64,000 nt of DNA from an uncultured Duncaniella sp. (GTDB lineage Bacteria; Bacteroidota; Bacteroidia; Bacteroidales; Muribaculaceae): contig CAJUIX010000015.1 in the NCBI GenBank assembly GCA_910586665.1, positions 1-64,000 of the forward strand, in the 5' to 3' direction. The position numbers and the translations under genes were made by a program. Shown one piece after another: positions 50,865-59,363 of this stretch. Position 1 is the first letter of the stretch, and each line of letters opens with the position of its first letter. A model generated the notes under the pieces. The model was not told the origin of the DNA and did not search any database. It worked only from the letters and a program-made list of their open reading frames with translations.

Positions 50865-52060
50865 TGGAATCAATCAAACAACTCTATAAGATTGGCCACG
50901 GCCCCTCCAGTTCCCACACTATGGGGCCCCTGAAGGCCGCTCAGGAATTTGGCGCCGCCCACCGTGACGCCGCATCGTTCAACGTGACCCTTTTCGGTGC
51001 CCTCGCCGGCACCGGCAAGGGTCACATGACTGATGTGGCTATCCTCGGCGAACTCGAACCTATCGCCCCGACCACGATTATATGGGAGCCGGAAATCTTC
51101 CTCCCCTTCCACCCCAACGGCATGACCTTCGCCGCCCTCGACAGCGAGGGGCGTGAGACAGCGCGCCAGACCGTCTATTCAATCGGCGGCGGCGACATTG
51201 TCCACGAGGGCGACAGCCGTCCCGTGGTCAGGGATGTCTACCCGATGAACACCATAGCCGAGATTCTCGACTGGACCGAGAAGACCGGCAAGAGCTTCTG
51301 GGAGTATGTCGACGAGTATGAGGACAAGGATGTGTGGGACTATCTCGCCGAGGTGTGGCGGGTGATGAAGGAGGCCGTCGAGCGCGGCATCGATGCCGAG
51401 GGTGTCCTCCCCGGCGGCCTCGGTGTGCGCCGCAAGGCTGTCAGCTACTATCTCCACGCCTCCGGCCACAACGACAGCCTACGCAGCCGCGGCCTCGTCT
51501 ATGCCTACGCCCTCGCCGTCAGCGAGGAGAACGCCTCGGGCGGCAAGATTGTGACCGCCCCCACCTGCGGCTCCTGCGGCGTGCTCCCCGCCGTGCTCTA
51601 CCACCTCTCGACCTCCAAGGGCTTCTCCGACAAGCGTATCCTGCGTGCCCTCGCGACAGCCGGCCTCTTCGGCAGCGTCGTCAAGCACAACGCCTCCGTC
51701 TCCGGCGCCGAGGTCGGTTGCCAGGGTGAGGTAGGGGTGGCCTGCGCTATGGCGGCAGCGGCTGCCAGCCAGCTCTTCGGCGGCACTCCCGCGCAGATTG
51801 AGTACTCTGCCGAGATGGGACTCGAACACCACCTCGGGCTGACCTGCGACCCCGTGTGCGGCCTCGTGCAGATTCCCTGCATCGAGCGCAATGCCTATGC
51901 CGCCGCCCGCGCCCTCGACAGCAACCTCTACGCATCCTTCTCCGACGGCCGCCACTCCGTGAGCTTCGACCGGATTGTGGAAGTGATGAAGCAGACCGGA
52001 CACGACCTACCCTCAATCTACAAGGAAACCGCCCAGGGAGGCCTCGCAATCATAAAGTAG
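50864..52060 (+). CDS. sdaA: L-serine ammonia-lyase, iron-sulfur type, single chain
   Basis: Deaminates L-serine to pyruvate and ammonia with an oxygen-sensitive [4Fe-4S] cluster. The 398-residue chain fuses the beta domain (N-terminal GHGPSSSHTMGPLKAA) and the alpha domain. Cluster cysteines are expected in APTCGSCGVLP and GLTCDPVCGLVQIPC. Its TAG stop codon (52058-52060) lies inside the first bases of a GTAGGGACG repeat element. It feeds pyruvate directly below the glycolytic step of the upstream gpmI. Confidence 0.96.
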   Translation: MESIKQLYKIGHGPSSSHTMGPLKAAQEFGAAHRDAASFNVTLFGALAGTGKGHMTDVAILGELEPIAPTTIIWEPEIFLPFHPNGMTFAALDSEGRETARQTVYSIGGGDIVHEGDSRPVVRDVYPMNTIAEILDWTEKTGKSFWEYVDEYEDKDVWDYLAEVWRVMKEAVERGIDAEGVLPGGLGVRRKAVSYYLHASGHNDSLRSRGLVYAYALAVSEENASGGKIVTAPTCGSCGVLPAVLYHLSTSKGFSDKRILRALATAGLFGSVVKHNASVSGAEVGCQGEVGVACAMAAAAASQLFGGTPAQIEYSAEMGLEHHLGLTCDPVCGLVQIPCIERNAYAAARALDSNLYASFSDGRHSVSFDRIVEVMKQTGHDLPSIYKETAQGGLAIIK

Positions 52061-52229
52061 GGACGCTTTTAAAAGCGTCCGCATCACACTGCATCATCCA
52101 GAGGGAAAATTCCGGGGATGAAAGATTCATTCCCTGGGAAAATTTCTGATACAGGTTAATTTTCCCCGTCTGTTCCCGGCTCGGCCTGTTTCCCGGCCTG
52201 TTCTCGGACGCTTTAAAAAACGTCCCTAC
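52057..52229. mobile_element. MITE-like element 1, palindromic terminal inverted repeats
   Basis: 173 bp. The left end GTAGGGACGCTTTTAAAAGC (52057-52081 in full, 25 bases) and the right end (52205-52229) are inverted copies with two mismatches. Each end is itself a palindrome. The inner part is non-coding. No clear target duplication is visible. It shares its design with the element at 57626-57814. The left end supplies the sdaA stop codon. Confidence 0.6.
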
Positions 52230-52293
52230 GCAATACCGTATAATGTATTTTCATAATAAACCAAGTTAACAGCTTCTTACATTTCGATAAGGC

Positions 52294-53880
52294 ATGACAA
52301 GAAAGTATGACTATCTCGTAATAGGCTCCGGCATCGCAGGCATGAGTTTCGCGCTGAAAGTCGCCTCCAAAGGGCGAGTGGCGCTTATCTGCAAGACCAC
52401 ACTTGACGAAGCTAACACGGCTCTCGCCCAGGGGGGCGTGGCATCCGTGACGAATCTCGAGGTCGACGACTTCGAGAAACATATCAACGACACCATGATT
52501 GCCGGCGACTGGCTCAGCGACCCCGAGGCCGTCCGCAAGGTGGTCACCGAGGCTCCCGGCCAGATCCGCGAGCTGATAGGCTGGGGTGTCGATTTCGACA
52601 AGAAGGATGACGGCTCCTTTGACCTCCACCGTGAGGGGGGACACTCCGAGTTCCGCATACTCCACCATGCCGACAACACCGGCTTCGAAATCCAGCAGTC
52701 GCTCATCAAGGCCGTCAGGGAGAACCCCGACATAGACATATTCGAGCACCACTTCGCCATCGAGATTATCACCCAGCACCACCTGGGCAAAATCGTGACC
52801 CGCCGCACCCCCGACATCACATGCTACGGCGCCTATGTCCTCGACACCGATACGGGGCGCGTCGACACCTTCCTCTCGCGCATCACGCTCATAGCCACCG
52901 GCGGCGTCGGCGCCGTCTACCAGACAACGACCAATCCCCTCGTGGCCACCGGCGATGGCATCGCTATGGTCTACCGCGCCAAGGGCACCGTCAAGGACAT
53001 GGAGTTCATCCAGTTTCACCCGACGGCCCTCTATCACCCGGGTGACCGCCCCAGCTTCCTCATCACAGAGGCCATGCGCGGCTATGGCGCCGTGCTCCGC
53101 AACCTCAAGGGGGAGGAGTTCATGCACAAGTATGACCCCCGCCTCTCGCTCGCCCCGCGCGACATCGTGGCCCGCGCCATCGACTCCGAGATGAAGCTCA
53201 GCGGCGACGACCACGTCTACCTCGACGTCACCCACAAGGACCCCGAGGAGACCAAGAAACACTTCCCCAACATCTATGCCAAGTGCCTCTCATTGGGCAT
53301 AGACATCACCAAGGACTATATCCCCGTGGCCCCGGCGGCCCACTATCTCTGCGGCGGCATCAAGGTGGACTCCAACGCCGAATCGTCCATCAGGCGCCTC
53401 TATGCCGTAGGCGAGTGCTCCTGCACGGGGCTTCACGGCGGCAACCGCCTCGCCTCCAACTCGCTCATCGAGGCCGTGGTCTATGCCGACGCTGCCGCCC
53501 GCCACGCCGTTGACCAAGCCCCGCACTACGACTTCCGCACCGACGTTCCCGAATGGAACGACGAGGGGACGCGTCACCCCGAGGAGATGGTGCTCATCAC
53601 CCAGAGCATCAAGGAGGTCAACCAGATTATGGGAACCTACGTCGGCATCGTCAGGTCGGACCTCCGCCTCGACCGCGCCTGGAACCGCCTCGACATCCTC
53701 TATGAGGAGACAGAGAAGCTCTTCAAACGCTCGAAGGCGTCGCGCGAGATCTGCGAGCTGCGCAATATCATCAACGTCGGCTACCTCATCATGCGCCAGG
53801 CAAAGGAACGCAAGGAATCGCGCGGCCTGCACTACACGGTCGACTATCCTCCCGTGCCCCACGGCCCCGCCGCCGACTGA
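52294..53880 (+). CDS. nadB: L-aspartate oxidase
   Basis: FAD enzyme that oxidises L-aspartate to iminoaspartate, the first step of de novo NAD synthesis. The 528-residue protein has the dinucleotide fold YLVIGSGIAGMSFALK (GSGIAG at 11-16), FIQFHPTALYHPG, the RGYGAVLRN-type region and the FAD-binding HGGNRLASNSLIEAVVY. The C-terminal helical domain is present. nadA and nadC are not adjacent. A 12-bp stem terminator follows. Confidence 0.96.
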   Translation: MTRKYDYLVIGSGIAGMSFALKVASKGRVALICKTTLDEANTALAQGGVASVTNLEVDDFEKHINDTMIAGDWLSDPEAVRKVVTEAPGQIRELIGWGVDFDKKDDGSFDLHREGGHSEFRILHHADNTGFEIQQSLIKAVRENPDIDIFEHHFAIEIITQHHLGKIVTRRTPDITCYGAYVLDTDTGRVDTFLSRITLIATGGVGAVYQTTTNPLVATGDGIAMVYRAKGTVKDMEFIQFHPTALYHPGDRPSFLITEAMRGYGAVLRNLKGEEFMHKYDPRLSLAPRDIVARAIDSEMKLSGDDHVYLDVTHKDPEETKKHFPNIYAKCLSLGIDITKDYIPVAPAAHYLCGGIKVDSNAESSIRRLYAVGECSCTGLHGGNRLASNSLIEAVVYADAAARHAVDQAPHYDFRTDVPEWNDEGTRHPEEMVLITQSIKEVNQIMGTYVGIVRSDLRLDRAWNRLDILYEETEKLFKRSKASREICELRNIINVGYLIMRQAKERKESRGLHYTVDYPPVPHGPAAD

Positions 53881-53889
53881 AATCCATCT

Positions 53890-53925
53890 CCCGGAGAGGC
53901 CGTGCAATATTTTGGCCTCTCCGGG
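53890..53925 (+). terminator. nadB terminator (hairpin)
   Basis: CCCGGAGAGGCC pairs with GGCCTCTCCGGG around GTGCAATATTTT. The T run after it is weak. Confidence 0.65.
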
Positions 53926-53939
53926 TGTTATAATAATGT

Positions 53940-54605
53940 ATGATACGACACTTTAGATTCCTCATATCCATTCTGACGCTCCTGGCGGTGCTTTGCGCCG
54001 GTAGCCCTCTCTCCGCGGCAGTCGCCGAGCCTGACCCGGCGGAGGTCGAGGAGCCTGTCAAGGTCGGTTCGGGCCGTGTCAAACCCCTCCAGGGCTACTA
54101 TTTTTTTGACTATGAAGGCGAAAACACCCTTATGCTCGTCCTCGCCGACGTCACTGTGTTTCCCCCGATGAAGTTCAAAAACAAGAAGGAGGAGGAATTC
54201 TACTGGAAGACCGTCCGCGACGTCAAGAAGACCCTCCCTTACGCCAAACTCATCTGCGAGACCCTCATCGAGACCTACGAGTATATCGAGACATTCCCCA
54301 CTCAGAAGGAGCGCGAGGAGCATCTCAAGAAAATGGAGGGTGAGGTGTTCAAGCAATACAAGCCCGCTCTGAAAAAATTCACCAAGTCGCAGGCGCAGAT
54401 GCTCGTCAAGCTCATCAACCGCGAGACCAACCAGTCGAGCTACAATATCCTCAAAGCCTTCCTCGGCTCCTTCCGAGCCGGCTTCTGGCAGACCTTCGGG
54501 CGCCTCTTCGGAGTCAATCTCAAGACCTCCTACCGCCCCGACAAGGACCGCAAGGACGCCATAGTCGAGCGGGTCGCGACAATGGTCGAACTCGGCCAGC
54601 TCTGA
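53940..54605 (+). CDS. DUF4294 exported protein
   Basis: A 221-residue protein with a signal peptide (MIRHFRFLISILTLLAVLCA, cleavage near 27). The core (DVTVFPPMKFKNKKEEEFYW, then TVRDVKKTLPYAKLICETLI and a QAQMLVKLINRETNQSSYNI region) matches the Bacteroidetes DUF4294 family. Role unknown; it is probably periplasmic. Confidence 0.85.
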   Translation: MIRHFRFLISILTLLAVLCAGSPLSAAVAEPDPAEVEEPVKVGSGRVKPLQGYYFFDYEGENTLMLVLADVTVFPPMKFKNKKEEEFYWKTVRDVKKTLPYAKLICETLIETYEYIETFPTQKEREEHLKKMEGEVFKQYKPALKKFTKSQAQMLVKLINRETNQSSYNILKAFLGSFRAGFWQTFGRLFGVNLKTSYRPDKDRKDAIVERVATMVELGQL

Positions 54606-54664
54606 GGGGGGGTAAAAAACGATTTTGCTCCCTCTGAGCATAAAAACAAAGCAAAATTACAGCT

Positions 54665-54847
54665 ATGAAACAGACCATAAGCCGAGCCGTCTCGCTGATA
54701 ACCTACATACTGGCTATTCTTCTCGGCACATACCAGCTGATAGCGTATGAAGGAGGCCACAAACGCTTCATCGGCTGGCTATTCATAATATACGGCACCG
54801 CCTCCCTCATATTCTTCATCATGGACAGACGCAGCGAGGCGCAATGA
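54665..54847 (+). CDS. small two-helix membrane protein
   Basis: A 60-residue protein (MKQTISRAVSLITYILAILL...) with two hydrophobic segments (about 8-28 and 37-53) joined by a short charged loop (YEGGHKRF), and a charged C-terminus. Such proteins are widespread in Bacteroidales without known function. It lies 59 bp after the DUF4294 gene. Confidence 0.72.
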   Translation: MKQTISRAVSLITYILAILLGTYQLIAYEGGHKRFIGWLFIIYGTASLIFFIMDRRSEAQ

Positions 54848-54865
54848 CTACAAGGTGTTGCAACT

Positions 54866-54880
54866 GACATATGCCGCGTC
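54866..54880 (-). repeat. GTAGGGACG motif, single end
   Basis: Minus strand CTGTAGGGACGCGGC. It has the same first nine bases as the MITE-like ends but no palindrome. Confidence 0.35.
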
Positions 54881-54945
54881 CCTACAGCCGCCATAGTTTG
54901 CCGCATCCACACACGGGTCGTAGCTCTGTAGTGATATAAACATGA

Positions 54946-55195
54946 AAAAGGCCCGGCTGGACGTTGGTTCCACTGCCGGGCCGGGTGATTTTATCTGTCG
55001 GGATGCGGGCTTTAGAGGCCGCTTCCCCAAGGTTTCTACGGTTTAGAAACCTTAAAATCGGGGCAGAGCGAGTCGAATCGGGATTCTGACCCTGCTCTTC
55101 GTTTTATAGCCTAAGGACTCGTTGCGGAAGGCTACCATGACGAAGCACGTTTTCTGTCATGCTTCGATATTATAACGCCCCTGCGTCCCGATGGT
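54946..55195 (-). ncRNA. candidate structured RNA, family not recognised
   Basis: 54998-55009 pairs with 55180-55191 over 12 consecutive positions (two G-U), closing about 170 bases. Inside are a perfect 10-bp hairpin (55029-55053, AAGGTTTCTA with TAGAAACCTT), a second with AGAGC/GCTCT and GAATC/GATTC (about 55065-55099), and a third with CGAAGCA/TGCTTCG (55141-55167). Next to it, on the minus strand, a GGCCCGGC/GCCGGGCC hairpin (54950-54982) followed by TTTTT looks like a terminator, which favours the minus strand. No RNase P, tmRNA or SRP signature is seen. No promoter box was found. Confidence 0.45.
54949..54984 (-). terminator. terminator hairpin of the structured RNA candidate
   Basis: Minus strand GGCCCGGC, 17-base loop, GCCGGGCC then TTTTT. 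Confidence 0.65.
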
Positions 55196-55303
55196 TGGCA
55201 CGGGGAGTGGTAAATAAACTGAAGAGGTGTTAAAGGCCCTCTTAATTTGAGCCGTGGCCGACGGTTTTGGGCCTCCGGGTGCCCAACTTTCATCGAAAAG
55301 CCG

Positions 55304-55311
55304 TAACTTTG
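55304..55311 (+). promoter_or_regulatory. rsmA promoter box
   Basis: TAACTTTG, with a predicted start near 55318, which supports the rsmA ATG at 55345 over the longer frame from 55267. Confidence 0.55.
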
Positions 55312-55344
55312 CAGCATATTTCACCCAAGCAAGCGCAGATACCC

Positions 55345-56166
55345 ATGAAAAGAACTCACGACAAAGCGGGACGCGGTGGCGACGTGCGCCCCAAGAAGGC
55401 TCTCGGACAGCACTTCCTGACCGACGAGAGCATAGCGGCCCGTATAGCGGCCACGCTCGATGACTACAAGGGGCTCCCCGTCATGGAGGTAGGCCCCGGC
55501 ATGGGGGTGCTGACGAAATATCTAATCGCCGGGGGCCACGACGTCAAGGTGGCCGAGATCGACGGCGAGAGCATCGACTATCTGCGCTATAACTATCCCG
55601 ACCTGGCCGGGCGCATACTCGACGCCGACTTCCTGCAGCTCGACCTGGCCAAGATCTACCCTGACGGGCGCAAATTCTGCGTCATAGGCAACTATCCCTA
55701 CAATATTTCCTCGCAGATATTCTTCCACGTCCTTGACTATCGCGACCAGGTCGTCTGCTGCTCGGGCATGCTCCAGCGCGAGGTGGCCGAGCGCTTCGCC
55801 GCCGCCCCGGGGACGAAGGCCCGCGGGATATTGAGCGTGCTGCTCCAGGCGTGGTATGATGTCGACTATCTCTTCACGGTCGACGAAAATGTGTTCAATC
55901 CCCCGCCCAAGGTCAAGAGCGGAGTCATAAGGATGACCCGCAACTCCGTGACCGACCTCGGTTGCGACGCGGGGCTTTTCAAGACTGTCGTCAAGACCGC
56001 CTTCGGGCAGCGTCGCAAGACGCTGCGCAACTCCGTGCGCGGATTGTTTCCGGCGGGAGTGCCGTTGCCCGACTCTCCTCTCTTCGCCCTGCGCCCCGAA
56101 CAGCTGTCGGTGGAGCAGTTTGTCGAGCTGACCCGCATGGTCGCCTCGGCGAGAGAGTCAGAGTAG
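55345..56166 (+). CDS. rsmA: 16S rRNA dimethyladenosine methyltransferase
   Basis: Dimethylates two adjacent adenosines near the 3' end of 16S rRNA (KsgA). From 55345 the protein has 273 residues, beginning MKRTHDKAGRGGDVRPKKAL. LGQHFLTDESIA is the conserved N-terminus, VMEVGPGMGVLTKYLI binds SAM, and the catalytic motif NYPYNISSQIFF (NPPY-type, here NYPY) is present. It is followed after 49 bases by mgtE, and the two may be cotranscribed. Confidence 0.96.
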   Translation: MKRTHDKAGRGGDVRPKKALGQHFLTDESIAARIAATLDDYKGLPVMEVGPGMGVLTKYLIAGGHDVKVAEIDGESIDYLRYNYPDLAGRILDADFLQLDLAKIYPDGRKFCVIGNYPYNISSQIFFHVLDYRDQVVCCSGMLQREVAERFAAAPGTKARGILSVLLQAWYDVDYLFTVDENVFNPPPKVKSGVIRMTRNSVTDLGCDAGLFKTVVKTAFGQRRKTLRNSVRGLFPAGVPLPDSPLFALRPEQLSVEQFVELTRMVASARESE

Positions 56167-56215
56167 AGCCACACACTAACCACCACCCACCCCTCAGCCC
56201 CTCACGCCAACGACG

Positions 56216-57577
56216 ATGAAAGAATTTACACCCGAATATCTCGCACACCTGCGCAAAATAATCCATGACCGCGCCGACGCCGCGGCTGCCGAAGAACTCT
56301 CCGACCTCCACCCGGCCGACATTGCCGAGCTTTATCAGGACCTCGACCTCGACGAGGCAGAGTATCTCTTCAAGCTCCTCGACGAGGAGATGCAGGCCGA
56401 CGTCCTCATGGAGCTCGACGAGGATGATCGCGCCAAGCTCCTCTCCAAGATGGACGTCGCCGACATTGCCAAGCAGATTGAGCACCTCGACACCGACGAC
56501 GCCGTCGACGTCATCCAGGAGCTCGACGAGGATGACCGCGAGAAGATTCTCAGCCACATCGATGACGTCGAGCAGGCCGGCGACATCATCGACCTCCTGA
56601 AATATGACGAGGACACCGCCGGCGGCCTCATGGGCACGGAGATGATCGTCGTCAACGAGAACTGGAGTATGCCCGAGTGCATCAAGCAGATGCGTATGCA
56701 GGCGGAGGATATGGACGAGGTGTACTATGTCTACGTTGTCGACAACGAGGATCGTCTGCGCGGCACCCTCCCACTCAAAAAGCTCATCACCCACCCCTCG
56801 GTGTCGAAAATCCGTCACGTCATGGAGACTGACCCCGTGGCGGTCAAGGCCGACACGCCGATTGACGAGGTGGCCCTCGATTTCGAGAAGTATGACCTTG
56901 TGGCGATGCCCGTCATCGACTCCATCGGCCGCCTGTTGGGGCGCATCACCGTCGACGACGTCATGGACAAGGTGCGCGACTCGAGCGAGCGTGACTACCA
57001 GTTGGCATCAGGTCTCTCCGGCGACGTCGAGAGCGACGACAAGCTCTTTGCCCAGACCAAGGCACGCCTCCCCTGGCTGCTCATCGGCATGATTGGCGGA
57101 CTGTGCAACTCGGTGATTCTCGGCCGCTTCGAGGGGGGCTTCGTGGTCGACCCGGCCCTGGCGCTCTTCATCCCACTTATAGGCGGTACGGGAGGAAATG
57201 TCGGCACACAGTCGTCGGCTATCGTCGTGCAGGGCCTCGCCAACGGCTCCCTCGACATCAAGAAGTCCACCCGACAGCTCCTCAAGGAACTCGGTGTCGG
57301 CCTGCTCAACGGCAGCATCATCGCCCTCCTCGTCTTTGCCTATAATTTCTTCACCCTCGGCACCGGCCACGAGGTCACGACCATCGCCGTCTCGGCCTCG
57401 ATATTCTGTGTGGTGATGTTTGCCTCCGTCTTCGGTACATTCGTCCCCCTCACGCTCGAAAAACTCAAAATTGACCCTGCCATAGCCACCGGCCCCTTTA
57501 TCTCCATCACCAACGACATCATCGGCATGCTCATCTACATGTCCATCTCCTCCTGGCTCATCATCGCCTTCCATTAA
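56216..57577 (+). CDS. mgtE: MgtE family magnesium transporter
   Basis: A 453-residue magnesium channel. The N-terminal superhelical MgtE-N domain is acidic (repeated LDEDDREKIL and HLDTDDAVDVIQELD). Two CBS domains follow (about 135-255), then five membrane helices with GLCNSVILGRFEGGF and the conserved pore helix GGTGGNVGTQSSAIVVQGLA. Acidic clusters in the cytosolic part bind magnesium and gate the pore (family knowledge). A GTAGGGACG element starts 48 bases after its stop. Confidence 0.95.
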   Translation: MKEFTPEYLAHLRKIIHDRADAAAAEELSDLHPADIAELYQDLDLDEAEYLFKLLDEEMQADVLMELDEDDRAKLLSKMDVADIAKQIEHLDTDDAVDVIQELDEDDREKILSHIDDVEQAGDIIDLLKYDEDTAGGLMGTEMIVVNENWSMPECIKQMRMQAEDMDEVYYVYVVDNEDRLRGTLPLKKLITHPSVSKIRHVMETDPVAVKADTPIDEVALDFEKYDLVAMPVIDSIGRLLGRITVDDVMDKVRDSSERDYQLASGLSGDVESDDKLFAQTKARLPWLLIGMIGGLCNSVILGRFEGGFVVDPALALFIPLIGGTGGNVGTQSSAIVVQGLANGSLDIKKSTRQLLKELGVGLLNGSIIALLVFAYNFFTLGTGHEVTTIAVSASIFCVVMFASVFGTFVPLTLEKLKIDPAIATGPFISITNDIIGMLIYMSISSWLIIAFH

Positions 57578-57625
57578 GCCCCGCGGCACAGGGATTTTGC
57601 AGGTGGTGTTGCAAGTATGGCGGAT

Positions 57626-57814
57626 GTAGGGACGCTTTTAAAAGCGTCCGGGAACAGGTTAAAACCCGGCCTCTGATATCAATTAGTCCCCGTCCTGTAT
57701 CTTCCCTGCTTCAAATAGATAGGCATTTTTCCTTACATATCCCCATAAGTCCCGACAATACTGGACGATTCCTGTCAATAACGAAATCCCGGACGCTTTT
57801 AAAAGCGTCCCTAC
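57626..57814. mobile_element. MITE-like element 2, perfect 28-base terminal inverted repeats
   Basis: 189 bp. The left end is at 57626-57653 (GTAGGGACGCTTTTAAAAGC then GTCCGGGA) and the right end at 57787-57814 is its exact reverse complement. Each end contains the 20-base palindrome GGACGCTTTTAAAAGCGTCC. The inner 133 bases are non-coding; words such as ACAGGTTAA are shared with element 1. Target duplications are not evident. Confidence 0.65.
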
Positions 57815-57894
57815 GGAGCATTATTTTTTGTCAATGAGCCATTATTTATAATATAGCGCAAACGGATTTAATAGTTTCGAGGGGCTGTATAAAT

Positions 57895-57933
57895 AGAAAA
57901 TCGAATCAGGCCATCGGCCTGATTCGATTTTCT
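57895..57933 (-). terminator. tRNA-Val terminator
   Basis: AGAAAATCGAATCAGGCC and its exact complement around a three-base loop. It is a perfect 18-bp stem with T runs on both strands. Confidence 0.9.
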
Positions 57934-57937
57934 ATTG

Positions 57938-58012
57938 TGGGCGCTGAGGGATTCGAACCCCCGACCCTCTGCTTGTAAGGCAGACGCTCTGAACCAGCTG
58001 AGCTAAGCGCCC
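57938..58012 (-). tRNA. tRNA-Val (anticodon TAC), copy 2
   Basis: 75 nt. The acceptor GGGCGCT/AGCGCCC pairs fully. The anticodon loop CTTACAA between TCTGC and GCAGA gives TAC. The T arm has GTTCGAATC and the discriminator is A. CCA is not encoded. Identical to the copy at 58097-58171. Confidence 0.97.
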
Positions 58013-58096
58013 GGGAAATGCTTTTCGGGATTTCTTTAAATCTTGCTCCCGGATTGGTTTTGCTTATCTGAAGCGAGAAAGTTGTTTTTTTTGTTG

Positions 58097-58171
58097 TGGG
58101 CGCTGAGGGATTCGAACCCCCGACCCTCTGCTTGTAAGGCAGACGCTCTGAACCAGCTGAGCTAAGCGCCC
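58097..58171 (-). tRNA. tRNA-Val (anticodon TAC), copy 1
   Basis: Same 75-nt sequence as 57938-58012, 84 bases upstream in the same transcript. The shared promoter is at 58191-58222. Confidence 0.97.
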
Positions 58172-58190
58172 TTTCTCGCCTAAAGCGTTG

Positions 58191-58222
58191 CAAAGGTAGG
58201 AACAATTTTCAAACCCACCAAA
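58191..58222 (-). promoter_or_regulatory. tRNA-Val operon promoter
   Basis: Minus strand TTTG (58219-58222), 20 bases, TACCTTTG (58191-58198). Confidence 0.8.
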
Positions 58223-58304
58223 TATTTCCACCACTTTTTTCAGAATCTATGCAATTTTTTGCTGAAAAAACCTTTTTTGTTTGATTTTGGCTCGTTGTTG
58301 GCAG

Positions 58305-59363
58305 TTATGGAACTCTGAATTCAACGTAGGCGGTGTCCTGGTGGTGGGTGTCGGAGATTGTGAAGGTCTTGGAGATGCGGTATTTCCCTTTGGTAAGGGT
58401 TTTGTTGTATTCTTTTGTATTGATGGTGAAGTCGCGCTGCGATTTGGGCTCGAGGATATAGCCGATAGCGGGTATGATTCGAACTAATGTGCCGTCTGCA
58501 TAGTATTCGGGATTGAATCTGAGCGGTTGCCAGGCACCGTCAGTGTCGCTTTCGATAGTATAGTCCTCTCCAAACAGAGCTTCGGTGTCGGTCGAGTTGG
58601 TAAAACGCATGGCTATCGAGTCGACCGGCATACGGAGACTGTCTGGATTCAGGATTGTAAGGGAGATGCCTTTGCGGGTTGAGTGGCTTTGCGGGGCATC
58701 GGGGATTTTGATTCGCTCGCCGAGGAAGTGGGGCTGCTTTTTCAGCCATATGTCGAGCATCATCTTGTCGCGGGCGAGCCATTCGCGGAGGGCAAGGCGC
58801 GTGCGCACACATCTGCCTGCGCGGAGTGGAGCGGCGAGGGCGACAGCCTTGATTCCGGCATGGCCGGCGAGATATAGCGCGCGGGCGCAGTGGTCGGCCT
58901 GCGAGACAATAGTGAGAGAATCGCAGCCAAATACCTCCTTGGCGCGGACCACAGAGTCGAGCGTGCGGAATCCGGCATAGTCGGGTATGATTCTGTCCTC
59001 AGGTACACCCCGGGCCATCAGAGAGTCGCGCATGGCGGTCGGCTCGTCGTAGAGGTGCGTGTGGTTGTCGCCGCTTGCGATGATGAAGTCTGCTTTGCCG
59101 GCGTGATAAAGTTCGGCAGCGGTGTTGATGCGGTTTGTGAAGTAGCTGTTTGGACGCCCGTATCTGTTAAGCGGGTTGGTGCCGAGGAGGAGTGCGACGC
59201 GGTTGCGGGGTATGCTGTCTATTGCGGAATAGATTCGCCCTTCTGCCGATTTTTCGACCGTGAGGTTTACGGCAACGGTGAAAAGCAGCACCGCTGCGAA
59301 GAATCCTGCGAGGCCGCAGAGGATGAGCCTTGCTGTCTTCCTCCTGTTTGGTCTATTCTTCAT
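58305..59363 (-). CDS. SanA/YdcF-like (DUF218) membrane protein with C-terminal Ig-like domain
   Basis: 352 residues. One N-terminal membrane helix (about 12-32) is followed by a DUF218 domain (about 50-215), with VALLLGTNPLNRYGRPNSYF, FIIASGDNHTH and TLDSVVRAKEVFGCDSLTIV. It ends in a beta-rich region of about 120 residues (GISLTILNPDSLRMPVDSIA ... ISDTHHQDTAYVEFRVP) like a bacterial Ig-like domain. SanA/YdcF proteins act at the envelope, often linked to barrier or wall functions. The start overlaps the end of the upstream M23 gene by 11 bases. Last gene of the exopolysaccharide operon. Confidence 0.82.
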   Translation of the reverse strand: MKNRPNRRKTARLILCGLAGFFAAVLLFTVAVNLTVEKSAEGRIYSAIDSIPRNRVALLLGTNPLNRYGRPNSYFTNRINTAAELYHAGKADFIIASGDNHTHLYDEPTAMRDSLMARGVPEDRIIPDYAGFRTLDSVVRAKEVFGCDSLTIVSQADHCARALYLAGHAGIKAVALAAPLRAGRCVRTRLALREWLARDKMMLDIWLKKQPHFLGERIKIPDAPQSHSTRKGISLTILNPDSLRMPVDSIAMRFTNSTDTEALFGEDYTIESDTDGAWQPLRFNPEYYADGTLVRIIPAIGYILEPKSQRDFTINTKEYNKTLTKGKYRISKTFTISDTHHQDTAYVEFRVP

